From a bacterium UBA7470 (GTDB taxonomy: Bacteria; Pseudomonadota; Gammaproteobacteria; Burkholderiales; Burkholderiaceae_C), in contig DLPA01000206.1 in the NCBI GenBank assembly GCA_002479815.1, forward strand, positions 1-13,324: DNA of 13,324 nucleotides, in the 5' to 3' direction. The notes under the pieces are model-generated. The model was not told where the DNA came from. It did no database searches and worked only from the letters and a program-made list of their open reading frames with translations. Shown one piece after another: positions 1 through 6,979 of this stretch; position 1 is the stretch's first letter, and each line of letters starts with the position of its first letter. Position numbers and translations under genes: made by a program.

Positions 1-19
1 AGTGAGCTGCTTACGCAAG
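1..19 (+). repeat. Left terminal inverted repeat
   Basis: AGTGAGCTGCTTACGCAAG, an exact reverse complement of 192-210. It begins at the first base of the window, so it may extend further left. Confidence 0.8.
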
Positions 20-191
20 AAAAACGGTACTTTCAGCCATTTTATTTCTAAAAATAAGGCCAAAAAATATAAAAAATGACTGTCCAAACGGCTTTTGAAG
101 CCTCAGAGACGTGTTTTTTGCTGTTTGGGGGAGATTTTTTCAATAAAAATCCTCATTTTTGAATACTAAAACTGCCGTATGTATTGATTTA

Positions 192-210
192 CTTGCGTAA
201 GCAGCTCACT
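192..210 (-). repeat. Right terminal inverted repeat
   Basis: CTTGCGTAAGCAGCTCACT, the exact complement of 1-19. A run of seven T starts at its last base (210-216). It ends 28 or 58 bp before the two possible radA starts. Confidence 0.8.
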
Positions 211-268
211 TTTTTTGCTATTTATTTTTAGGGTGTCGATGGCGGTGGTTTGCCTTCACAATGGCGGC

Positions 269-1657
269 ATGGCAAAACCTAAAACTGTTTATGTGTGCAA
301 CGAGTGCGGCGGCTCCAGCCCCAAGTGGTTGGGCAAGTGTCCGCATTGCGGGGCTTGGAATACCTTGGTCGAGGCGGTGGAGTCTGCTGCGCCTGCGGCG
401 GGTGCGGGTAAGAACCGCTTTGCGGGCTTGGCGGCGGCGCAACCCGTGGCGACGCTGGCCGATATTGAAGCGGCTGACGTGGCCCGCTCGCCTACGGGTT
501 TGGATGAGTTGGATCGGGTGCTCGGCGGCGGGCTGGTGGAAGGCGGCGTGGTGCTCATCGGCGGCGATCCGGGCATCGGTAAATCGACGCTCTTGCTGCA
601 AGCCCTGCATCACCTGAGCCTACACGCGCCGGTGCTTTACGTGACGGGTGAGGAGTCGGGGGCGCAAGTGGCGCTGCGCTCGCGCCGGCTTGGGCTGGAA
701 GGCAGCTGCGTGCGCGTGTTGGCCGAAACCTCGGTCGAGGCGATATTGACCACCCTGAGCGTCGAGCAGCCACAAGTCTGCGTGATTGACTCGATTCAAA
801 CCGTGTATTCCGAGCAACTCACCTCCGCCCCCGGCTCGGTGGCGCAAGTGCGCGAGTGTGCGGCGCACCTCACCCGCACCGCCAAGGCCACGGGGGTGAC
901 GGTGATTTTGGTCGGTCACGTCACCAAAGAAGGCGCACTGGCCGGGCCGCGTGTGCTGGAGCACATGGTGGACACCGTGCTGTATTTCGAGGGCGACACG
1001 CATTCCAACTACCGCCTCATCCGCGCCATCAAAAACCGCTTTGGCGCGGTGAATGAAATAGGGGTGTTCGGCATGACCGAGCGCGGTTTGAAGGGCGTGA
1101 GCAACCCCAGTGCCATCTTTCTAAGCCAGCACAGCGAACCCGTGCCCGGCAGTTGCGTGCTGGTGACGCTGGAGGGCACGCGCCCGCTGTTGGTGGAGAT
1201 TCAAGCCTTGGTCGATGCGGGCGGCCCTAGCCCAAGGCGCTTGTCCGTGGGCCTAGACCGCGACCGCTTGGCGATGATGTTGGCGGTGCTGCACCGCCAC
1301 GCGGGGGTGGCCTCGGGCGATCAAGACGTGTTCGTCAACGCCGTGGGCGGCGTTCGCATTGCCGAACCCGCCGCAGACTTGGCGGTCATGCTCGCCATCA
1401 CCAGCAGCTTGCGCGGGCGTGCCCTGCCCAAGGGCTTTCTGGCCTTTGGCGAAGTCGGCTTGGCAGGCGAAGTGCGCCCCGCCCCACGCGGGCAAGAGCG
1501 GCTGAAAGAAGCCGCCAAACTGGGTTTCTCGGTGGCCATCGTCCCCAAAGCCAACGCCCCCAAAAAAGGCAGCCGCGAATTTGAGGGCCTCACCATCCAC
1601 CCCGTCGAACGCATCGAAGAAGCCTTGAGTTTGGTGCGCGAGTTGCAGTTTTTATGA
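269..1657 (+). CDS. radA: DNA repair protein RadA (branch-migration helicase)
   Basis: RadA/Sms is a RecA-related ATPase that drives branch migration of recombination intermediates. The 462-residue product matches the usual family length (about 460). In order it shows an N-terminal C4 zinc finger (C10, C13, C24, C27); a RecA-like core with Walker A GDPGIGKST (99-107, K105) and a Walker B-like VCVIDS (170-175); the RadA-specific KNRFG motif (255-259); and a C-terminal Lon-protease-like domain ending in the family's alternating helix/strand pattern. The start at 269 (MAKPKTVYVCNECGG) matches the family N-terminus but lacks a good ribosome site. An in-frame ATG at 239 has AGGG five bases upstream and would add ten residues, so it is a real alternative. 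The gene lies directly downstream of a terminal-inverted-repeat element and converges on the recombinase-like gene with overlapping ends. Confidence 0.97.
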   Translation: MAKPKTVYVCNECGGSSPKWLGKCPHCGAWNTLVEAVESAAPAAGAGKNRFAGLAAAQPVATLADIEAADVARSPTGLDELDRVLGGGLVEGGVVLIGGDPGIGKSTLLLQALHHLSLHAPVLYVTGEESGAQVALRSRRLGLEGSCVRVLAETSVEAILTTLSVEQPQVCVIDSIQTVYSEQLTSAPGSVAQVRECAAHLTRTAKATGVTVILVGHVTKEGALAGPRVLEHMVDTVLYFEGDTHSNYRLIRAIKNRFGAVNEIGVFGMTERGLKGVSNPSAIFLSQHSEPVPGSCVLVTLEGTRPLLVEIQALVDAGGPSPRRLSVGLDRDRLAMMLAVLHRHAGVASGDQDVFVNAVGGVRIAEPAADLAVMLAITSSLRGRALPKGFLAFGEVGLAGEVRPAPRGQERLKEAAKLGFSVAIVPKANAPKKGSREFEGLTIHPVERIEEALSLVRELQFL

Positions 1658-2794
1658 GTCGCTGTCCGGTGCCGCCTCTGGCAGACCCGCCAGCAGGAGG
1701 CGCAGGGATTCGACGGTGGTGAAGCCGCCGCGCAAAGCAGTTTCTTCGAGGCCGTAGGTGAGGAGCCAGTCTTGCAGCACGCTGTTGCGGACGATGGCCG
1801 CGCCGCTGGCGAGTTTCAGCCCTGAGAGTTTGGGGTCGGGGACGCTGTCTTGAGCTTGCTCGTACAGGCGTTCTAGGGCGCGTTTGACCAGCAGATAGAC
1901 GCTGCTGGGGTCGAGCGCGGGCAGCCAGCGTTCGCCCTCGCGCCGTTGGCGCGACATGAATAAGGGCGCGTCTTGGCAAGCCGTGGCCCATTCTTGGGGG
2001 TCGGCGCGGGGGCCGCGTTTTTTGGGGGCGAGTCGGTGCAGCAGCAGCCGCTCGCGCACGGCCCACCACGGCTGCAACACGGCCAACACGTCTGCGCCCA
2101 AGGGCAGACGGCGGCCCAGCAGGTCTTCATCGTGCGGCACGTCGATGTAGGCCGAATCGTCCTCGTGTAGAGGAAAATGGACGTGCGAGCCGCGCAAGGC
2201 CATCAGCTCGCTGGTGGTGATGCCCGTGTGAACCAGCACCGCCAATGCCGCACGGTCGCGCCATTGCCAGCCGTCGCCTTCGCCATCGGCAGCGCGTGGA
2301 AAAAACACGCGGCACAACACCTGCGCTTGCCGCAGTTGCGCCAGCACGCCCGGCGGCAACACTTGGGGGCGACGGCTGTGCATGGGCACGGTGGGGCGTT
2401 TGCGCTCCTCCACGTCCATCAGCGGGTTGTGACTGAGCCAGCCTTGATCGACCGCCACGCCATACACGCCACGCAAGATGCGCCAGTAGCGTTGGCGGGT
2501 GTACAGCGCCATGCGGTCGGACCAGATGGGGGGCCGTGGCGTGCGGTCGCTCGGGGCGGGGCCTTGGATGAAGCGTTCGATGAGGGCGGCATCCACGTCC
2601 AACCAATGCCGCTGCGCGTTGGCGAGCCACGCTGTCCAGCCGCTCCAAAATGCGGTGTAGGTTTCCACCGTGTCCTCGTTGAACTCGCCCACCGCTGCCA
2701 AGCGCTGCACCCAGCGTTCAAAGCCCTGTTGCCCGCTGGGGCGCGGATCGACCGACGCTGGTGGCGGTGGGGGCAGAGGCGGCAAAGAGGTCAT
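1652..2794 (-). CDS. Tyrosine-recombinase-like protein with degenerate active site
   Basis: The 380-residue product has the layout of a phage integrase/Xer recombinase: a proline-rich leader (1-20), an N-terminal SAM-like core-binding region (about 24-130), and a C-terminal catalytic-like domain (about 145-370). The fold signatures are recognisable, for example LVHTGITTSELMALRGSHV (188-205 region) for the first-Arg motif. The residues needed for cleavage are mostly changed: the first Arg position (TGLR in active enzymes) is T193; the His-x-x-Arg box reads AAIVR, with R336 kept but Ala in place of His; no Tyr follows Y347, so the nucleophile is absent. The reading frame is long and intact, which argues for a maintained, non-cleaving DNA-binding role rather than decay. 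Its stop overlaps radA's by 6 bp in convergent orientation. No integrated element is seen around it. Family membership is fairly sure; function is unknown. Confidence 0.8.
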   Translation of the reverse strand: MTSLPPLPPPPPASVDPRPSGQQGFERWVQRLAAVGEFNEDTVETYTAFWSGWTAWLANAQRHWLDVDAALIERFIQGPAPSDRTPRPPIWSDRMALYTRQRYWRILRGVYGVAVDQGWLSHNPLMDVEERKRPTVPMHSRRPQVLPPGVLAQLRQAQVLCRVFFPRAADGEGDGWQWRDRAALAVLVHTGITTSELMALRGSHVHFPLHEDDSAYIDVPHDEDLLGRRLPLGADVLAVLQPWWAVRERLLLHRLAPKKRGPRADPQEWATACQDAPLFMSRQRREGERWLPALDPSSVYLLVKRALERLYEQAQDSVPDPKLSGLKLASGAAIVRNSVLQDWLLTYGLEETALRGGFTTVESLRLLLAGLPEAAPDSDS

Positions 2795-2840
2795 AGGTAT
2801 GTACGGATGTCAATAACACTACCGGATGGTAGCAATTGAT

Positions 2841-2850
2841 ACTGATCAGT
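2841..2850. promoter_or_regulatory. 10-bp perfect palindrome in the divergent intergenic region
   Basis: ACTGATCAGT is a perfect palindrome, about 46 bp upstream of the minus-strand recombinase-like gene and about 93 bp upstream of the SDR gene. A second small inverted repeat (CTACC-GGAT-GGTAG, 2819-2832) sits beside it. The position suits an operator, but there is no independent support. Confidence 0.25.
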
Positions 2851-2943
2851 GCAGATTTTTTGTTTCCAAACTATAGTGGAATTGAATTTTAAAAGTATCT
2901 GCGGGCATGGCTCGCCCCCTCAACTTGCACAGAAACAGCCCTC

Positions 2944-3702
2944 ATGTCCAGCAGTTCTTCGACTCCTTCCCAGATTGCAATCGTCACCGGCGCTCGCGGC
3001 GGCATTGGTCGTCAGCTTGTACAACGCTTACACGCGCAGGGCCACCGTGTGGCCGTGGTGGGACGCAATGTGGCCGCTTTGGATGCGTTGCCTGCGCACG
3101 CGCGCATTGCCGCTGATACCACCGATGCGCAGGGCGCACAGGCCGCCATCACCGCTTGCCGCGAGCTGCTGGGTGCCCCACCCACCCTGCTGGCGCATTG
3201 TGTGGGCAGCACCTTGATTGCGCCGCTGCATCGCACCACAGCCGTGCAGTGGCGCGAGGTCATGCGCGTCAACCTCGACAGCGCTGCTTTCGTATTGCAA
3301 GCGTGGGTGTCGGCCTTGCGAGAAACGGGGGTGCCGGGCGCGGCGGTGTTCGCCTCTAGTGTTGTGGCGGGCATCGGCGTGGCCAATCACGAAGCGATTG
3401 CAGCAGCCAAAGGGGGCATTGAAGCAATGGTCAGAAGCGCGGCGGCCACCTATGCCCCGCAGCGCCTGCGCGTCAACGCTGTCGCCCCCGGTTTGACCGA
3501 CACGCCGATGACGCTGAATATGCTCAAAACCGAGGTGATGCGTGAGGGGGCTGGCAAGCAATATCCGCTGGGCGGCGTTCAGACCGCAGACGAGGTGGCC
3601 GATGTGATGGCTTGGCTGCTTTCCAATGGCGCACACCGCATCACCGGTCAGGTGATTGCAGTGGATGGCGGTTTTACCACCATACGTCCGTTGGTGAAAT
3701 GA
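2944..3702 (+). CDS. Short-chain dehydrogenase/reductase family protein, catalytic Tyr absent
   Basis: The 252-residue product is a classical-length SDR with a Rossmann fold. It has the nucleotide-binding motif TGARGGIG (15-22), an Asn at the structural tetrad position (N110), the catalytic Ser (S139, in ASSVV), the Lys (K156), and the VNAVAPGLTDTPM segment (177-189) after strand beta-6; it ends with the usual GQVIAVDGGFT. It most resembles FabG-like 3-oxoacyl reductases. The YxxxK box reads IAAAK, with Ile at the position 13 residues after S139 where Tyr is expected, and the NNAG motif is replaced by AHCVG. Cofactor binding is likely; ordinary Tyr-dependent carbonyl reduction is doubtful. 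The substrate is unknown. No clear Shine-Dalgarno precedes the ATG. It is coupled to the next gene by an ATGA overlap. Confidence 0.9.
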   Translation: MSSSSSTPSQIAIVTGARGGIGRQLVQRLHAQGHRVAVVGRNVAALDALPAHARIAADTTDAQGAQAAITACRELLGAPPTLLAHCVGSTLIAPLHRTTAVQWREVMRVNLDSAAFVLQAWVSALRETGVPGAAVFASSVVAGIGVANHEAIAAAKGGIEAMVRSAAATYAPQRLRVNAVAPGLTDTPMTLNMLKTEVMREGAGKQYPLGGVQTADEVADVMAWLLSNGAHRITGQVIAVDGGFTTIRPLVK

Positions 3703-4013
3703 ACGCTACATCACCGATGTGCCGCAGCGCCGCAGTGCAGATGCAGACATCCCTTGCGCCCGCGCTGTCAGAGGCAGACGTATCGTGTGTGATCCAAATG
3801 GCGTGGGCCGATGACATTCCCTTTGAAGCGATTGCGCTTCAATTTGGCTTGAGCGAGGCTGGCGTGATCCGACTGATGCGTCGCCACCTTAAACCTGGAT
3901 CGTTCAGACTGTGGCGCAAGCGAGTAAGTGGTCGCGCCACCAAACACGGCGCACGCTTGGCCCTCAACGTGCGTGAGCAGCGGTTACGATCGTCATCACG
4001 CACAACGCGCTGA
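3699..4013 (+). CDS. TIGR03643/DUF2805-family small protein
   Basis: The product is 104 residues. Residues about 27-83 carry the family core: IQMAWADDIPFEAIALQFGL, then SEAGVIRLMRR and LKPGSFRLWRKRVSGRATKH. The helix pattern around 42-62 looks like a helix-turn-helix, so nucleic-acid binding is possible, but I know of no established function. The ATG at 3699 overlaps the SDR stop (ATGA), which implies translational coupling and decides this start over an upstream in-frame one at 3612. The N-terminal 25 residues and the basic, Ser/Arg-rich tail lie outside the conserved core. It converges on the DUF4178 gene, 30 bp away, with no evident terminator between. Confidence 0.88.
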   Translation: MNATSPMCRSAAVQMQTSLAPALSEADVSCVIQMAWADDIPFEAIALQFGLSEAGVIRLMRRHLKPGSFRLWRKRVSGRATKHGARLALNVREQRLRSSSRTTR

Positions 4014-4043
4014 AAAACAGAAATGCCGTTTGGAAGCAGATGG

Positions 4044-5594
4044 CTATTTGTGCGAGCCGCCGCTGGAATAGCCACCCCATGAACCACTGCTGATGCGAGT
4101 GCTGCTGCCCGAGGAGGTGGAGCACTTCTCTACATTCGGATTGCAATCGTCTTGTTTGACGGCCAAATACACCATCCACAGCACAAACAACACAATCAGC
4201 AAAATAATGATCTTGGTTTTGATGCTCATGCCCGATGTGGGGGCAGCATCGCGCTGGAGCAGGTCGAGCTTGTCTTTCAATCCGAAGGCCAGGGCCACAG
4301 TCTCGGCCTTGAGCTTGACCCCGCTGGACCACGTGATTTCTTTGGCGGACTCTTCTTGACTGAGGAGGGCATTGCCCGTGCCGTAGTCTCGGTTAAAGGT
4401 TTTTTGACCTCGCTCCACAGGCCAGTAAAACTCCCCTTCTACATACATGGTTTCTGCTTTGTAGCTGTAAAGCAAGTTGTATTTCTTGCCAAGGTAGCTT
4501 GCTTCTTGCAAATTGGCGCTGACCGTAGGCGCACCCGTGGCGGGTTTGACCAAACTCCATCCGTCTTCGGCATCGACCAAAAATTGAAAGCCTGCCTTGG
4601 CGTTGTAGAGCAGGTATTCGCTCCAGCCGAATTGCTCGTCTGGATCATCAGGCTCCTCGCCCATGCGATGCTGAAACCCGACCACCTGCCAAGCTTTGCC
4701 TTGGAGCTGCCCCGTCGTTCCTAATGGAATGAGGGCTTGTACAGGCTCGGTTTGCTTGGCTGCGACCACTTCAGCACCGATGCCTTGCGTCAGGTCAATC
4801 AGGCTGTGGCAGGAGCCGCACGTCAGGCGTTTGGTGCTCTCCAGCTCGACAGAAACGGGCGCACCACAGGAGGGGCAGTCGAAGTGGCGGCCTTTTTCAT
4901 CTTTGGTTGACTCGTCCTTTAAGCCCGTGATGTGGAGGTCTTCAAGTTGAACAGGTGTCCCGATGCTGACCATGATGGCCTTGCCACTCAGGGTGGGGCC
5001 ATAGTCCAAAGTGATGACGTTGCCTTGCGTCGCATCGCCCTGACTGCGCAGCTCCACCATGGCAAATGGCTCACCCAAGGGCGGTAAGCGGGGCAGTTCG
5101 CCTTGCGCACTGATGAGCGTGACCTGATCGTTGCTGGCGACGCTGTATTGTTGCCCGTCAATGGCAGTACTCAAGCCTAAACGAAATTTGCTGGGGTCGG
5201 GCATATCCCGCTTCATTTTGCGCGGGCGTGCATAAACATATGCGCCGTTGTCCTCGCTCAGACTGGCGGTTTTTCCATCGTCTTCTAACGCGAGCCACTC
5301 TGTCCATGTGCCCGAGCTGGAGCGATATTGCAGTCGCCCAATCAGCGTAAAACCGATGCTTCCCGTGCCTGAAGCTGCTGGGATTTGACCGCTTGCTCCG
5401 AGTTGGAGCAAGGAGTGATCGTCAAACAACTCGGCCATCTTGCCGACACGCGACAGCACATCTCCATTGCGGACCACCGTACTTTGGCAATAGCCACAAA
5501 CCGCATGGGTGGATTGTGCGCTGCGAAACGAGACGGGCGCTCCGCAACCCGGACAGGCAGCGCGGTAAGCGCGTTGAGAAGATGGATCGGCCAT
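4044..5594 (-). CDS. Double zinc-ribbon, double DUF4178-like membrane-anchored protein
   Basis: The 516-residue product has a repeated architecture. A first zinc ribbon (C14, C17, C33, C36) is followed by a DUF4178-like domain (about 50-225, containing GKMAELFDDHSLLQLG and a WTEWLALEDDG strand). A second ribbon (C240, C243, C259, C262) leads into a second such domain (about 285-445, with FGWSEYLLYNAKAGFQFL). Near the C-terminus is one strongly hydrophobic segment (461-479) and then a Ser/Gly-rich tail with two Cys (C484, C491). The single late membrane segment suggests a tail-anchored protein with a large cytoplasmic part. The gene lies 65 bp downstream of the SPFH gene on the same strand and probably forms an operon with it. 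The ATG has no obvious Shine-Dalgarno. DUF4178 has no known activity; coupling to membrane-associated SPFH/PspA-type proteins is a recurring context. Function is inferred only. Confidence 0.88.
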   Translation of the reverse strand: MADPSSQRAYRAACPGCGAPVSFRSAQSTHAVCGYCQSTVVRNGDVLSRVGKMAELFDDHSLLQLGASGQIPAASGTGSIGFTLIGRLQYRSSSGTWTEWLALEDDGKTASLSEDNGAYVYARPRKMKRDMPDPSKFRLGLSTAIDGQQYSVASNDQVTLISAQGELPRLPPLGEPFAMVELRSQGDATQGNVITLDYGPTLSGKAIMVSIGTPVQLEDLHITGLKDESTKDEKGRHFDCPSCGAPVSVELESTKRLTCGSCHSLIDLTQGIGAEVVAAKQTEPVQALIPLGTTGQLQGKAWQVVGFQHRMGEEPDDPDEQFGWSEYLLYNAKAGFQFLVDAEDGWSLVKPATGAPTVSANLQEASYLGKKYNLLYSYKAETMYVEGEFYWPVERGQKTFNRDYGTGNALLSQEESAKEITWSSGVKLKAETVALAFGLKDKLDLLQRDAAPTSGMSIKTKIIILLIVLFVLWMVYLAVKQDDCNPNVEKCSTSSGSSTRISSGSWGGYSSGGSHK

Positions 5595-5659
5595 AATTTT
5601 TAAAACTTGTAGCGACTGGTGGTTAAGAACACAGCACCAGAGGCCGGGCTAACCAAGGC

Positions 5660-6715
5660 TTAGATCAGCTTTTTCAGCAGCTCAGCTTTTTTCGCGCTGA
5701 ACTCTTCATCCGTCAAAATACCCTTGGCCTTGAGGTCGGCCAGCCGCTCTAAGGTCGCCATCACATCTTCAGGCTTCATGCCCGCAGGCGCGGCGGGTGC
5801 AGCAGCATGGGCCGCCGCAGCCGCAGCGGCAGAATTACCTTGCAAGCCTGCTGCTAAATTTTGCGCCATGATTTGACCCAGTGCGACACCTGCGCCCAAG
5901 CCCATCGCATCGCCTGCAACGCCACTTCCGCCCCCCATGCCTTCGGCCATTTTGGGAATGGCTTGTGCGGTTTGGTACTGCATGAACTTGTTCATGTCGT
6001 TGCCGATCATGCCCATGCCAATTTTTTGGTCGAGGATTTTTTGCAACTCCTCAGGCAAAGACAGGTTTTGCACCGTCATGTTTTCCAGCTGCAAGCCCAA
6101 CTTGGCAAACTCAGGGTTGAGCTGCTCTTTCAGTGCTTGGGCAAAGCGCATTTGATTGGCGGCCAAATCTAAGAAGGGCACACCGCTTCCCGCAATGGCT
6201 TGACTGATGTTTTGTAACACCAGGCCACGCAGTTGACCGTCTAAATCACTGACGCCATAGCGTTCACGCGTACCTGAAATTTGAGTATGAAACACCTTGG
6301 GATCCGCAACACGGTAGCTGTAATTACCGAAGGCACGCAGACGCACCATGCCAAAGTCGGCATCGCGAACCGTAATGGGCTGTGGCGTACCCCATTTTTG
6401 GTCGATTTGTTGACGGGTGCTGAAAAAGTAAACATCGCTTTTAAAGGGCGATTCAAAGAGCTTGTCCCAGTTTTTCAAATAGGTCAGCACGGGCAAGGTT
6501 TGGGTGGTGAGCTTGTACATGCCCGGCCCGAACACGTCGGCTATTTGCCCTTCGTTGACAAAGATGGCGAGTTGAGATTCGCGTACCGTGAGCGAGGCCC
6601 CATTTTGGATTTCCATTCCCGACATCGGAAACCGCCATGCGAGCGTACCATCGCCCTCTTCCGTCCATTGAATAACATCAATGAATTGTTTCTTGATGAA
6701 GTCCATGAGGCCCAT
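5660..6715 (-). CDS. SPFH-domain (virion core protein-like) protein with C-terminal SHOCT domain
   Basis: The 351-residue product starts MGLMDFIKKQFIDVIQW, typical of the YdjI/'virion core protein' branch of the SPFH (stomatin/prohibitin/flotillin/HflK) superfamily. The SPFH core spans about 30-240, including the ESQLAIFVNEGQIADVFGPG strand region and LENMTVQNLSLPEELQKIL. A Gly/Ala-rich linker (about 265-312, with a run of Ala) leads to a C-terminal SHOCT helix pair (about 314-351, LADLKAKGILTDEEFSAKK). Relatives often end in a zinc ribbon; here the ribbons are on the partner gene. The start at 6715 is chosen because GGAGGT lies five bases upstream; an upstream in-frame start at 6754 lacks this. 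Such proteins oligomerise at membranes. With the DUF4178 gene it probably forms a two-gene operon. Family certain, role inferred. Confidence 0.92.
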   Translation of the reverse strand: MGLMDFIKKQFIDVIQWTEEGDGTLAWRFPMSGMEIQNGASLTVRESQLAIFVNEGQIADVFGPGMYKLTTQTLPVLTYLKNWDKLFESPFKSDVYFFSTRQQIDQKWGTPQPITVRDADFGMVRLRAFGNYSYRVADPKVFHTQISGTRERYGVSDLDGQLRGLVLQNISQAIAGSGVPFLDLAANQMRFAQALKEQLNPEFAKLGLQLENMTVQNLSLPEELQKILDQKIGMGMIGNDMNKFMQYQTAQAIPKMAEGMGGGSGVAGDAMGLGAGVALGQIMAQNLAAGLQGNSAAAAAAAHAAAPAAPAGMKPEDVMATLERLADLKAKGILTDEEFSAKKAELLKKLI

Positions 6716-6720
6716 GAGCC

Positions 6721-6726
6721 ACCTCC
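6721..6726 (-). promoter_or_regulatory. Strong Shine-Dalgarno of the SPFH gene
   Basis: GGAGGT on the minus strand, five bases before the ATG at 6715. It fixes the start of the SPFH gene. Confidence 0.75.
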
Positions 6727-6899
6727 AGTTGCGTGAAATTGCACCGTTTGCCACCAGACACCGCGCCTAGTCAACGCCTCATGATAACCCTTCCATCAGA
6801 TGACAGAACCACAGGATACGACTGGGTTTTGAGAAGGTATTTTCGTCATTCCGGTTAGAAAAGTGAAAATCGTGTGGATTTACTTACGTGTATTCCGCA

Positions 6900-6928
6900 T
6901 TGTGAATGTTTTATTCGCATCGTACAAT
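6900..6928 (+). promoter_or_regulatory. Sigma70-type promoter of maeB
   Basis: A -35 element TTGTGA (6900-6905) and a -10 element TACAAT (6923-6928) are separated by 17 bp, matching consensus at 4/6 and 5/6 positions. They lie about 52 bp upstream of the maeB ATG at 6980, which has GAGGAG at 6966-6971 as a ribosome site. Two inverted repeats overlap this promoter: TGTGAAT-GTTTT-ATTCGCA (6901-6919, one mismatch) and ACAAT-GA-ATTGT (6924-6935). They could be operators. Confidence 0.55.
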
Positions 6929-6979
6929 GAATTGTCACTTTCATTCTGAACAGTGTCCCTATTACGAGGAGCCATCCCC

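Larger units (their letters stand above)
1..210. mobile_element. MITE-like AT-rich element with 19-bp terminal inverted repeats
   Basis: A block of about 210 bp is bounded by a perfect 19-bp inverted repeat, AGTGAGCTGCTTACGCAAG at 1-19 and its exact complement at 192-210. With one mismatch the match extends inward to 23 bp. The interior is rich in A/T runs, unlike the GC-rich genes around it, and holds no convincing ORF. Inside are two small hairpin-capable stretches: GGCTT-TTG-AAGCC at 90-102 and an AT-rich one at about 37-59. Small size, terminal repeats and lack of coding capacity fit a miniature inverted-repeat transposable element. The left end coincides with the window edge, so neither the true end nor a target duplication can be seen. 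The alternative is a long-arm regulatory or structural repeat upstream of radA. The repeat is seen directly; mobility is inferred. Confidence 0.5.

Noticed and set aside
1652..2794. A prophage or integrative island anchored by the recombinase-like gene
   Set aside because: The active-site residues are missing, and the neighbours are ordinary chromosomal genes with no tRNA, attachment repeats or phage genes.
2177..2839. A 220-codon plus-strand open frame opposite the recombinase-like gene
   Set aside because: It is antisense to a gene with recognisable family motifs, its translation has no domain-like pattern, and such long antisense frames are usual in GC-rich DNA.
3028..3636. A 202-codon minus-strand open frame opposite the SDR
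   Set aside because: It is fully within the SDR gene on the other strand; it is rich in His, Arg and Gly with no motif and no ribosome site.
4152..4724. A 190-codon plus-strand open frame opposite the DUF4178 gene
   Set aside because: It is a shadow frame of the DUF4178 gene, which has clear zinc ribbons and a membrane segment; there is no independent support.
186..6889. GATTTACTTGCGT at 186-198 resembles GATTTACTTACGT at 6877-6889, upstream of maeB
   Set aside because: Twelve of 13 matching bases in AT-rich surroundings with no inverted partner at the second site; probably chance and not a second element copy.
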